Shown: positions 45,767 through 55,384 of the stretch, piece after piece | How positions within the stretch are numbered: the stretch's first letter is position 1 | How the letters are laid out: each line of letters opens with the position of its first letter | Origin: JBCCGG01 sp039029395 | Lineage (GTDB): Bacteria > Pseudomonadota > Alphaproteobacteria > Kiloniellales > JAKSDN01 | Direction of reading: 5' to 3' | Length of the DNA stretch: 64,000 bases | NCBI GenBank assembly: GCA_039029395.1 | Contig: JBCCGG010000001.1 | Coordinates: 248,001-312,000, forward strand | The notes under the pieces: model-generated | What the model saw: only the letters and a program-made list of their open reading frames with translations | Told to the model about the DNA's origin: nothing | Databases searched by the model: none | Translations under genes and position numbers: made by a program

Positions 45767-46992
45767 GAAGCAGCCCCGGCGCGGCGCAGGCGCGGCAAGG
45801 CAAGCAGGAGTAGGCCGGCGGCGAGGCTCCAGAGCGGAGCGCCGATGCCGACCATAGTGAGGTCGGAAGCGGCCACGAGGAAGGTCACGACCGCCGCCTT
45901 GGTGGTCGTAGCGTTGCCCGCCAGCGCGGCCTTTAGCGAGCCCACCATTGGCCCGAACAGGGCAAGGCCAACGAAGGTCGTGATCAGCGCCGCGGGAAGC
46001 GCCAGCAACAACTCGACCAATGTTTCGGCAAAGGCTGCGAAGATCAGATAGGCGAGCGCGTAAGGGATCCCGGACAGCCAGCGCCGGGAAGGCTCAGGAT
46101 GACAGCCGGGCCCCGTGCAGATCGAAGCGGTGATTGCCGCCAGGCAGACCCCATGTCCGCCGAAGGGCGCAGCGAGCAGACTAGCGATCCCCGTTGCGCC
46201 GAGGCAGGTTCGCGCCGAGGGGCTAAAGCCGTCGGCCTTGAGCACCGCCAGGCCTGCCAGGTTTTGCGAGGCCATGGTGACGACGTAAAGCGGCAGCGTG
46301 AGGCCGAGCGCGGCGGCCAAGTCGAAACGCGGCGAGGTGACGGTCACCGTGGACAAGGTGACGGCACAGCAACTCGGATCGATCAGCCCGCCGCTTGCCG
46401 CCAACGCGATACCCAGGCCGAGGACGAGCGGCACGGTCAAGCTGGCGGACCAGAGCTGAACGGCGAAAAACGCTAACACCAAGGGCAGTACGAGCAACGG
46501 CAAGAGCGCAACCGCGCCGACGACTTCCAAGCAAAAGCGCAGCAGTATCCCGGCCAGCATGGCGGCTGCCAGAGCCTTGGGAATGCGCTCCATTAGGCGC
46601 GCGAAGGGCCCGATAAGCCCTGTGGCGAGCACTAGGAGGGCCGCCAGGAGAAAGGCGCCGATTGCCTCCGCTAAAGCGACACCAGCCCCAGTCGCGGCAA
46701 TCACCGCGGCGCCGGGCGTGGACCAGGCAGTAACGATCGGCATGCGCTGGTGCCAACTCAAGAAGAGCGATGTGAGCGCGATGCCGAGACAGAGCGCGAC
46801 CACCCATGAGGTTGCCTGAACCTCGTCGGCGCCGACCGTGCGCGCTGCCTCCAGGATCAGCGCGACCGACCCGGCAAAGCCCACGAGCGCCGCGCTGATC
46901 GCAGCGGAAAGCACAGAAAAGGGAAAGTACCGCTGGATCGCCAACATCGGATCCCGACCTGCACGGTTTGAATTGAGGCCGAGTCTAGGCAT
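45763..46992 (-). CDS. BenE-type benzoate/H+ symporter family transporter
   Basis: About 409 residues with around twelve membrane segments. Diagnostic blocks are AWSTPGAAVIAATG, SQNLAGLAVLKADGFSP and APFGGHGVCLAAITASICTG, which match the conserved NxxG and GGHGxNLAAITAAIC motif of BenE. This is a proton-coupled importer of benzoate or another aromatic or carboxylate substrate. Start ATG 46992 (or 46995) places the gene 40 bases from the divergent MocR regulator, so that regulator probably controls it. A fused two-domain CoA-transferase gene converges on its end. Confidence 0.9.
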   Translation of the reverse strand: MPRLGLNSNRAGRDPMLAIQRYFPFSVLSAAISAALVGFAGSVALILEAARTVGADEVQATSWVVALCLGIALTSLFLSWHQRMPIVTAWSTPGAAVIAATGAGVALAEAIGAFLLAALLVLATGLIGPFARLMERIPKALAAAMLAGILLRFCLEVVGAVALLPLLVLPLVLAFFAVQLWSASLTVPLVLGLGIALAASGGLIDPSCCAVTLSTVTVTSPRFDLAAALGLTLPLYVVTMASQNLAGLAVLKADGFSPSARTCLGATGIASLLAAPFGGHGVCLAAITASICTGPGCHPEPSRRWLSGIPYALAYLIFAAFAETLVELLLALPAALITTFVGLALFGPMVGSLKAALAGNATTTKAAVVTFLVAASDLTMVGIGAPLWSLAAGLLLLALPRLRRAGAAS

Positions 46993-46993
46993 C

Positions 46994-47042
46994 ATGTGGT
47001 CTAGTGTATTGATCCAATTTGGAGCAGATAGATGGACCACAT
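46994..47042. promoter_or_regulatory. inverted repeat across the benE-mocR divergent promoter
   Basis: ATGTGGTC (46994-47001) and GACCACAT (47035-47042) form a perfect 8-base inverted repeat separated by 33 bases, enclosing the whole shared promoter region and including the start-codon neighbourhood on each side. Inside is ATTGATCCAAT (47008-47018), itself a short inverted repeat. A looped complex of MocR dimers is one reading; MocR proteins more often use direct repeats, so footprinting is needed to judge. Confidence 0.45.
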
Positions 47043-48522
47043 GTCGACCAGCGGCGCGGTCATTCGCCTCATCGCGGGCCAGGCGGTAGAAGGGCGGCCG
47101 GTGGCCGGCACACTCGGCCGCCATCTGCGGGCGCTCATCTTGGACAGCTCCCTGCAAGCCGGCGAGCGCCTGCCATCGAGCCGCACCCTGGCCCGTGAGC
47201 TAGGCTGCGCGCGCGGTACGGTCGAGGCTGCCTACGGCGACCTGGACGCGGAGGGGCTGATCGAGCGGCGCCGGGGAAGCGGCAGCTTCGTTGCGCCGTC
47301 ACTTGGCCGTCTGGAGGGGCCGACCCGTTCGAAAGGGCAAAGAGACGGTCAGTGTGAACAGACTCTGTCTCGACGTGGCGCGGCGCTCGCGCACATGGCG
47401 CGATGTCCGTTTCCCACGACGACCAAGGCCTTTGCCGGCAGCACGCCGGATCCGCGAGAGTTCCCTTGGGCACTTTGGCGCCGTCTCTGGTCCGAGAGTT
47501 TGCGAGATGGAGTCGACGATCTGGCAGGCTACGGTGACCCACGGGGCCTGCTCTTCCTGCGCCGCGCCTTGGCGCGCTGGCTACGGGTGACTCGGGGAAT
47601 CGATTGCGCGGCCGAGCAGATTATTGTGCTTCACAGCGCCCAGCAGGCCTTGACCCTTTCGGCCACGATGCTTTTCGATCGGGGCGAGCGAATGGTAATA
47701 GAGGATCCCGGATATCCCGGCGCCGCAGCCGCCTTCAAGGCCGCCGGCTTGGCGCTGGCGCCGCAGCCGGTCGACGAAGGGGGCGTCATAACGGCGCGGC
47801 TCCCGGGTGAACCGGGCCTGCGCGGGCTTTATGTCACGCCGTCTCACCAAAATCCCTTGGGCGTCACCTTGAGCTTGCGACGCCGGCTTGAGCTGATCGC
47901 CTGGGCGAGCGAGACCGGCGCCTGGATCATCGAGGATGATTACGGCGGCGGCCTATCCTACGACCACAAACCGATCGCGGCCCTAACCGGCTTGGATGTC
48001 GGGGGCCGCACGATCTATGTGGGCAGTGCCTCGAAGCTGGTTTTTCCCGGCCTACGTCTCGCTTGGATGGTCGTGCCGGAGCACTTGGTCGAGGCCTTTG
48101 CCACATTGCGCGCCAACAGCGACGGGCACAGCCCGGCACTCGTCCAAGCCTGCCTCGCCCGGTTTATTGATGATGGCCATCTGGCGCGGCATTTGCGGCG
48201 CATGACCGCCCTCTACCGGGCGCGCCGAGACGCCTTGCTGGACCGGATCGATGAGATCAACAGGGCACATGGCGCCACCTTGCTGAGGCCCGGCGCCACG
48301 AACGCCGGGCTAAAGCTTGCTGTCGAACTGTCGGGCGATGCCGACGACATGGCCGTTGCGGCGAAAGCCCGCGAGGTCGGCCTTGAGCTTCCGGCACTCT
48401 CGCCCAACACTATGGATCTTGAAAATCGGCGCCAGGGCTTCCTCTTGGGCTTTGCCACGCTCAACCAAGCGGAGATCGATCGGGCCGCCGGCATCCTGGG
48501 TCGTGTTTTAGAGACCGTCTAA
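47032..48522 (+). CDS. MocR/PdxR-type regulator (GntR HTH + aminotransferase fold)
   Basis: A 496-residue MocR-family regulator. The N-terminal GntR winged helix (LPSSRTLARELGCARGTVEA, about 45-64, then IERRRGSGSFV) is joined by a linker to a fold-type I aminotransferase domain. The PLP lysine is in SASKLVFPGLRLAW; DDYGGG carries the cofactor aspartate. These proteins sense amino compounds or PLP and control nearby genes, for example GabR for GABA and TauR for taurine. It is divergent from the BenE-like gene by 40 bases. A GNAT gene follows 17 bases downstream. Confidence 0.92.
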   Translation: MDHMSTSGAVIRLIAGQAVEGRPVAGTLGRHLRALILDSSLQAGERLPSSRTLARELGCARGTVEAAYGDLDAEGLIERRRGSGSFVAPSLGRLEGPTRSKGQRDGQCEQTLSRRGAALAHMARCPFPTTTKAFAGSTPDPREFPWALWRRLWSESLRDGVDDLAGYGDPRGLLFLRRALARWLRVTRGIDCAAEQIIVLHSAQQALTLSATMLFDRGERMVIEDPGYPGAAAAFKAAGLALAPQPVDEGGVITARLPGEPGLRGLYVTPSHQNPLGVTLSLRRRLELIAWASETGAWIIEDDYGGGLSYDHKPIAALTGLDVGGRTIYVGSASKLVFPGLRLAWMVVPEHLVEAFATLRANSDGHSPALVQACLARFIDDGHLARHLRRMTALYRARRDALLDRIDEINRAHGATLLRPGATNAGLKLAVELSGDADDMAVAAKAREVGLELPALSPNTMDLENRRQGFLLGFATLNQAEIDRAAGILGRVLETV

Positions 48523-48539
48523 GCCTTCGGAGAGCCGTC

Positions 48540-49001
48540 ATGGACCAGCCCGCCAGATTCCGGCCCGCAGAGGAAGAGGATCTGCCGGCGATCGTCCGAC
48601 TGTTGGCAACCGACCCCCTGGGCGCCACGCGTGAAAGCGCCACGGAAGATCTGCCGGAGGCCTACAGGGTCGCCTTCGCGGCGATCCAGGCCCAGGCCGG
48701 CAACGAGGTGCTCGTCGCTGAGCAGGACGGCCAGGTTGTCGGCTGCCTGCAGCTGACGATCATTCCGGGATTGGCGCGTCGCGGCATGACCCGCGGCCAG
48801 ATCGAGGCTGTGCGTATCGACGAGCGGCTGCGCGGGCAGGGGCTCGGCGAGGCATTGTTCGTCCACGCGATCGAGCGGGCCAAGGCGGCAGGCTGTGGCC
48901 TGGTGCAGCTGACCACGGACAAGAGTCGTCCAGATGCGCATCGCTTCTATGAGCGTTTGGGATTTGTCGCAAGCCACGAGGGGATGAAGTTAGTATTTTA
49001 A
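48540..49001 (+). CDS. GNAT-family N-acetyltransferase
   Basis: A 153-residue GNAT protein with N-terminal FRPAEEEDLPAIVRLLATDP, motif A at EAVRIDERLRGQGLGEALFV (RGQGLG is the acetyl-CoA pyrophosphate loop) and the C-terminal AHRFYERLGFVASHEGMKL motif B. It resembles amino-acid or ribosomal-protein acetyltransferases but the acceptor is unknown. It lies 17 bases after the MocR gene and probably shares its transcript. After the stop the DNA turns sharply AT-rich for about 70 bases. Confidence 0.9.
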   Translation: MDQPARFRPAEEEDLPAIVRLLATDPLGATRESATEDLPEAYRVAFAAIQAQAGNEVLVAEQDGQVVGCLQLTIIPGLARRGMTRGQIEAVRIDERLRGQGLGEALFVHAIERAKAAGCGLVQLTTDKSRPDAHRFYERLGFVASHEGMKLVF

Positions 49002-49171
49002 TTGTTTTAAAATAATAGTTTATCGTAGATTATTGATTTTAATATTTAACTTCAAAAATCGCCATGAGGCAAAAACGCTTGAAATGTGCTGAGGCCGTGG
49101 TAACACTCGGGCGACCTCCCCAGGGACGCAATCGAGGGAGGGTAAAAGGGGACACCACGAGGAGCGGCGGC

Positions 49172-49552
49172 GTGCGGACATTCGGGGGCGCTGGAATCGC
49201 CAGTGCGATGATCGGCCTACTGGCCCTGGCCGGGACGGCAGTTGCTTCGGACCAATTCTACGACGGGAAATGGCTCGGCGCCGGGCAGAGTGTCGATGCC
49301 GAATGCCCACCTTTCGATTTCAGCGTCTCGGTCAACGGCAGCGCGGTCGAGGGCGTGGCCCGTCAAACCGGCGACGAGTATCGTATCACCGGGTCGGTCG
49401 ACGCCGACGGCGAGTTCATCGGCGAGGTGGAGTTCCTTTGGATGACCATCGCCGAGTTGACCGGTGACATTGGGCACAGTGAGGGCGAGGGCGCTTGGCG
49501 CACCCTCGAAGGCCCGAACTGCAGCGGTACTTTCTGGGTACGCCGCGGCTAA
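49172..49552 (+). CDS. hypothetical secreted protein
   Basis: A 126-residue protein with a signal peptide: hydrophobic residues about 10-24 and probable cleavage after TAVAS. The mature part is acidic with a Cys pair candidate (ECPPFDF and PNCSGTFWV) and reads as small beta-strands (KWLGAGQSVD, SVSVNGSAVEGVAR, GEFIGEVEF). I take the GTG at 49172, 6 bases after AGGAG; the frame is open to ATG 49064, but that extension is basic and not signal-like. Family not recognised. The upstream AT-rich gap should hold its promoter. Confidence 0.7.
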   Translation: MRTFGGAGIASAMIGLLALAGTAVASDQFYDGKWLGAGQSVDAECPPFDFSVSVNGSAVEGVARQTGDEYRITGSVDADGEFIGEVEFLWMTIAELTGDIGHSEGEGAWRTLEGPNCSGTFWVRRG

Positions 49553-49565
49553 CGACGCTTATCCG

Positions 49566-50882
49566 TCAATTCTCCGGAACCTGGCCCGTCACCTCGGGCA
49601 TTTGCGCCTTCGCGCCGAGGATCAACTCGGCCATTGCCTCGGGCCGTTTAAGGGTCTCAGCCAACTGGTCGATCGAGCGGTCGACTGCATCCGCCAGCTG
49701 CGCCGCCCCGCCAAAACGCGCTAGGGTCTCGGGCGGCACGAACTTGATCATAAGAGCGGCGGTGCCCGGCGGCAGGCCGGCAAAGTGCACGGTCAAGATG
49801 CCGTGGTCACGCAACAGCAGCATGGCAAGTGCCGCTGTTGCCTCATAGGGCACGACCGGGGCCTGCACCAGGCCGGCGCGTTCGAGCGCAATTTCGAGCA
49901 GGTCTTCGGCCGGGATCTGGATCGTCACTGGTGTTTCGAAAAGGCGATTTGCGCCGAGCCGGTCCTTGAGCTCTGCTGCGACCAACTTGGTGCAATCGAC
50001 CAGCTCCCTTACCCGTTCCGGACGGTAGCCCTTGAGGCTGCGCACCACGGCCGGATAGAGCATGGGCCGGGCCTCCAGGCCAATCTCAAAGGCCCTGGCG
50101 CGGATCTTGCGCACCAGGTCGTTGTGCCCCACCAGCAGGCCCAGGCGCGGACCCACTGTGCCGTATTTGTCGAGCCCGGTGACGCCGACATCGACGCCCA
50201 GCGCCATGGTCTTGGGCTGGTCGAAGACTGCCGGGCCGACCCGGGCGCCGCCGGCGTCGTCGACCAAAATGCGTGCACCGGCCGCTTTGGCCAAGCGCAC
50301 GATTTCCCGGATCTCCGCCTCGGGCAAGATCTCGTAACTGACCGCCAGGCGAGTCAGCACCACGGTTGAGACCGGCGCGCCCGAGGCCAGAGCTGCCCGG
50401 AAGGCACCCAGGCCTGCGGTGTCCGTGAATTGGCCGCCGGCATGGGCGACCGCGCGCACGACCGCGGGGTGGCTGTAGCGGGCCGAGACGCCGATCACCC
50501 GTTCGCCCGGTTCGATCAAGATTTCGGCGGCGACCAAAAGGCCTGCGGTCACCCGATTCAGCATCATAATGTCGTGATCGGGCGCCTGTCCGCCCATGTG
50601 CTCGAGGCCAAGCGCGGTCAGCTCCTCCAGGCAGAGCGCCGCCGCCAGCTCGTCGTCAAGCAGGGCCATGTCCTCGGACTCCAGGTGCAGGCCGCGCTCC
50701 AAGCCGCTCAGCTGGTGGACCGAATCGAGGCCACCCTCGGCCACCCTTTGGCGCATCAGTTGCCAAGCAGCTCGCAGCTTTTGGAGATCGTCCGCGGTCG
50801 AGGTGATGAGATCGCCGCGGGCATAGGGCACACCTGGGCTATGGGGATTGCCGAAGCGATCGCGCCGGTCTTGGGAGGTCAT
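49566..50882 (-). CDS. PLP-dependent enzyme, SelA/tryptophanase-like
   Basis: A 438-residue fold-type I PLP enzyme resembling the selenocysteine synthase-like (SelA-like) group. An aspartate that binds the pyridine nitrogen is in RILVDDAGGARVGP, and the Schiff-base lysine is probably in GVDVGVTGLDKYGTVGPRLG. The N-terminal half contains LGLEHMGGQAPDHDIMMLNR, where PLP phosphate binding is expected. Alphaproteobacterial relatives often accompany amino-acid or aminosugar catabolism. It is a divergent neighbour of the 50970 methyltransferase-like gene and converges with the secreted-protein gene. Reaction unknown. Confidence 0.75.
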   Translation of the reverse strand: MTSQDRRDRFGNPHSPGVPYARGDLITSTADDLQKLRAAWQLMRQRVAEGGLDSVHQLSGLERGLHLESEDMALLDDELAAALCLEELTALGLEHMGGQAPDHDIMMLNRVTAGLLVAAEILIEPGERVIGVSARYSHPAVVRAVAHAGGQFTDTAGLGAFRAALASGAPVSTVVLTRLAVSYEILPEAEIREIVRLAKAAGARILVDDAGGARVGPAVFDQPKTMALGVDVGVTGLDKYGTVGPRLGLLVGHNDLVRKIRARAFEIGLEARPMLYPAVVRSLKGYRPERVRELVDCTKLVAAELKDRLGANRLFETPVTIQIPAEDLLEIALERAGLVQAPVVPYEATAALAMLLLRDHGILTVHFAGLPPGTAALMIKFVPPETLARFGGAAQLADAVDRSIDQLAETLKRPEAMAELILGAKAQMPEVTGQVPEN

Positions 50883-50969
50883 GAGCGGTCACCCTACTGA
50901 TTCGACTAGGTTGGCTTGGGCGCCACGATGTGACAGAAATCGGGACTGCAACGAAAGCCCGAAAGCACC

Positions 50970-51689
50970 ATGGCGCCGGACCAGGACAGACCGCCCAACT
51001 TCATCGTTCAACAGAGCGATTACAAGGTCGAACTGGAGCGCATCTGCGCCCGCTTGGAGGGCCCGGTGTGCCAGGTCGGCGCCCGTGCCCAAACGCTCGA
51101 TACCAAAAAGCTCAACTGGCGCCAGCGCTTCGCCGGCAAGGGTTTCATCGGTGCGGATCTGGAGGCCGGCGAGAATGTCGATGCGGTCTTCGATGTTTGC
51201 GATCAGCTGCCGGTGATTCAGACTGCGCTGGCGCCTGCCCTGGCCGGGCGTCAGTTGGGCGCGATCGTCTGCTCCCACTTAATGGAGCATTTGCGCCGGC
51301 CGTGGGTCGCCGCCGGCAACATCGAGTCGCTGCTGCCGCCCGGCGGCCTTGCCTTCATCCAGGTGCCTTGGGTGCAAGGCTTTCATGCCTTTCCAGACGA
51401 TTTTTGGCGCATGTCGCTGTCCGGTTTGCTCGAGCTTTTCCCGGGTCTTGAGCTGGTCGACGCCTTTTACAGCGGTGGCTCGAGCGACGTCGCCTACCGG
51501 GTGTGGCGCGACGGCATCGTCGATTTCAGCCTGCAAGCCCGCCAGATCGAGGCCGCCGCCTTTCAGGTGCTGCTCTCGAAGGAGGACAATCAGCGCTTCC
51601 TGAAGAGCCTGCCCGAGCAGCGCGCCTATCTCTCGCGGGGCTACCTGCCGGTGATCTTCGTGAACTATCTGGGACGCAAGCGAGGCTAG
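50970..51689 (+). CDS. class I SAM-dependent methyltransferase-like protein
   Basis: A 239-residue protein with a Rossmann-type methyltransferase layout: VCQVGARAQTLD (position of motif I), AIVCSHLMEHLRRPW (motif IV, with the SHLMEH acidic/His site) and LLPPGGLAFIQVPW (motif V-like LxPGG). The glycine-rich E/DxGxGxG loop is altered (QVGARAQT), so SAM binding may be weakened or the protein may be a relic of the family. It lies between the SelA-like gene and the ALDH with separate promoters. Function not assigned. Confidence 0.6.
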   Translation: MAPDQDRPPNFIVQQSDYKVELERICARLEGPVCQVGARAQTLDTKKLNWRQRFAGKGFIGADLEAGENVDAVFDVCDQLPVIQTALAPALAGRQLGAIVCSHLMEHLRRPWVAAGNIESLLPPGGLAFIQVPWVQGFHAFPDDFWRMSLSGLLELFPGLELVDAFYSGGSSDVAYRVWRDGIVDFSLQARQIEAAAFQVLLSKEDNQRFLKSLPEQRAYLSRGYLPVIFVNYLGRKRG

Positions 51690-51832
51690 CGTTCATTATC
51701 GGAAAATCGTCTGCCGCAAAGCCCTGATGGATGGCTTGCCCGACGGGATCTGGGGTGAGATCATCGCCGGCTTTTCGCGCCCCCAAGACCCGAGAGGGCG
51801 ACGAACCATCTATCAAGCAGGAGATAGTCTCA

Positions 51833-53272
<1,440 letters not shown>

Positions 53273-53300
53273 ACCGCTGGCGCGAGGGGCAAATCCGTCC

Positions 53301-54155
53301 GTGGCCAAGGTACTTTACCAGAAAGACGGCGCGATTGGGCGGATCACCCTGAACCGGCCGGAGGTCTTGAACGCGATCGACGACGAGCTGCCCGGCCTGC
53401 TGGCCGAGGCGGTGGCACGGGCCGACGGCGATCCCGACGTCCACGTCATGGTTCTTTCGGGCGCTGGTCGGGCCTTTTGCGCCGGGTATGATCTGGAACA
53501 CTATGCCGAGCGCCCGGACGGTGGCGGGCTCCTCCAGGAGATGCCCTGGGATCCGATCCAAGACTATACGTTCATGTGGCGCAACACCCAGCACTTCATG
53601 TCCCTGTGGCGCGCGGTCAAGCCGGTGATCTGCAAGGTGCACGGCTATGCCGTGGCGGGCGGATCCGACATTGCGCTCTGCGCCGATCTGACGATCGTGG
53701 CCGAGAGCGCCGAGATCGGCTACATGCCGGCCAGGGTCTGGGGCTGCCCGACGACCGCCATGTGGGTCTATCGCTTGGGCGCTGAGCAAGCCAAGCGCCT
53801 GCTTTTCACCGGCGACCGGATCACTGGGCGGGAGGCGGCGGAGATAGGTTTGGTTTTGAAGGCCGTGCCCGACAACCAGCTCGATCAGGAGGTCGAGGCC
53901 CTGGCCCGGCGGATGGCGAGCGTGCCGGTCAATCAGCTTGCCATGCAGAAGCTGGTCATCAACCAGGCGATCGAAGCGAGCGGTTTGATGAACACGCAGC
54001 GTCTGGCGACCCTCTTCGACGGAATTGCCCGCCACTCGCCGGAGGGTCTTGCTTTCAAGGCGCGGGCCGAAGCGGTTGGCTGGAAACAGGCGGTCGATGA
54101 GCGCGATCAAGGGACCTACGACTGGACCAAGGACGGTCCGGTCGACAGGGACTAG
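53301..54155 (+). CDS. enoyl-CoA hydratase/isomerase family protein
   Basis: A 284-residue crotonase-fold enzyme. The oxyanion-hole segments are GRAFCAGYDLEHY (about 56-68) and YAVAGGSDIALCADL (about 117-131); the active-site acidic residue region is AESAEIGYMPARVWGCPTT. Crotonases hydrate, isomerise or cleave acyl-CoAs. The start is GTG 53301, 28 bases after the ALDH stop, and the stop overlaps that of the convergent FAD oxidoreductase by 4 bases. Probably the second step of a small two-gene operon with the ALDH. Confidence 0.9.
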   Translation: MAKVLYQKDGAIGRITLNRPEVLNAIDDELPGLLAEAVARADGDPDVHVMVLSGAGRAFCAGYDLEHYAERPDGGGLLQEMPWDPIQDYTFMWRNTQHFMSLWRAVKPVICKVHGYAVAGGSDIALCADLTIVAESAEIGYMPARVWGCPTTAMWVYRLGAEQAKRLLFTGDRITGREAAEIGLVLKAVPDNQLDQEVEALARRMASVPVNQLAMQKLVINQAIEASGLMNTQRLATLFDGIARHSPEGLAFKARAEAVGWKQAVDERDQGTYDWTKDGPVDRD

Positions 54156-55384
54156 CCGGTCGCTTGGTCGGGCAGCCCGTAGCCCTTTGCGTAGGTCGCC
54201 ACGATCTGCTCTAGGCAGCGCGCGCGGGTGAGGTCGTTGGAAAAGCGTGAGGGGTGGACGACCGGCAGGTCGAAGGGCGGCGTACCCTCGACCATCCAGC
54301 GGGCGAGGAACTCGCCCGAGCCGCCGCCGGTACCGATGCCGACGCAAAAGCCGGCCGCCAGCCACAGACCCGGCCGGCCTTCGACTGGCCCGAGCAAGGG
54401 ACAGCCGTCGGGCGTGTAGCAGATCGGCCCATTGTTGAGCGTTTTGATGCCGCCATGGGCAAAGGACGGCAGACGCTCCATCATCTTCAACAGGTGGGGC
54501 TCGAGGCGCTCGAGGTCGCCTGGCAGCAGCTCTTCCGCGAAGTCCGGGGGAATGCCCTCGATCGCCCAGGGCTTGGGTTCGGATTCGTAGACACCGCAAA
54601 GATAGCCCTTGCCCTCTTGCCTGGTGTTCGATGGTGCGGCGGGGTCGCGCACGGTCGGCACCTCGAATTCGAGCGCGGCCAGCTCGGGGACCTCGTCGGT
54701 CACCACCTCATGGTGCTCGAGCGCGTAGAGCGGCAGCTTGAGGCCCAAGGGCTGGACCAGCTCCCGGGTCCAGAAGCTGGCGGCAAGGACCACCTGCTCG
54801 GCCTCCACCTCACCCCCTACGGTCTCAATTCGCCAAGCGTCACGGACAGGCGCCAGGCCCAGCACTGGGCAGTGCCGCTTGATCGTCGCGCCCCGCGCCC
54901 GGGCCGCACCTGCCAGGGCCTGGGTCGCGCCGGAAGCGTCCACATGGCCGTCGGTCGGCGTGTGGGCGGCACCGTAGAGGCCGTCGGTCTTGAGCAGCGG
55001 ATGAATATCGCCGATCTCCTTCGGACTCACGACAGCGTAGTCGACGCCGAGCGCCCGGTAGTCCGGCGCAAGACGCTCATAGGCGGCAAGCTCGGCCCGG
55101 GTCGTTGCCAGGCGTAGACTGCCGGCGGGATGAAAACCGACCGATTGGCCAGATTCCCGCTCGGCCTCCAGATAGGTCTTGATGGAATTCACGTAGAGTC
55201 GGGTCATGCTGGCGTAGTGGCCGAAATAGGTGACGTTGCCGGCCGCATGCCAGGTTGAGCCGGAGGTCAGCTCGCGCCGTTCGACCAGCAGGCTGTCGCG
55301 CCAGCCGAGCCGGGCGAGCCAATAGAGAACGCTGCAGCCGACAATGCCGCCGCCGATCACCGCGACCTGGACACGCGCGGTCAT
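54152..55384 (-). CDS. FAD-dependent oxidoreductase, sarcosine/dimethylglycine dehydrogenase-like
   Basis: A 410-residue DAO-fold flavoenzyme with the GGGIVGCS dinucleotide motif at 11-18 and RELTSGSTWHAAGN (about 36-49), in which the TSGSTWHAAG segment is characteristic of sarcosine dehydrogenase, dimethylglycine dehydrogenase and GcvT-linked oxidases. The GcvT folate domain is missing, so formaldehyde rather than methylene-folate would be released if it demethylates. The gene overlaps the upstream MttB-family gene by ATGA and is thus co-translated with it, supporting a role in N-methyl amine degradation. Confidence 0.85.
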   Translation of the reverse strand: MTARVQVAVIGGGIVGCSVLYWLARLGWRDSLLVERRELTSGSTWHAAGNVTYFGHYASMTRLYVNSIKTYLEAERESGQSVGFHPAGSLRLATTRAELAAYERLAPDYRALGVDYAVVSPKEIGDIHPLLKTDGLYGAAHTPTDGHVDASGATQALAGAARARGATIKRHCPVLGLAPVRDAWRIETVGGEVEAEQVVLAASFWTRELVQPLGLKLPLYALEHHEVVTDEVPELAALEFEVPTVRDPAAPSNTRQEGKGYLCGVYESEPKPWAIEGIPPDFAEELLPGDLERLEPHLLKMMERLPSFAHGGIKTLNNGPICYTPDGCPLLGPVEGRPGLWLAAGFCVGIGTGGGSGEFLARWMVEGTPPFDLPVVHPSRFSNDLTRARCLEQIVATYAKGYGLPDQATG

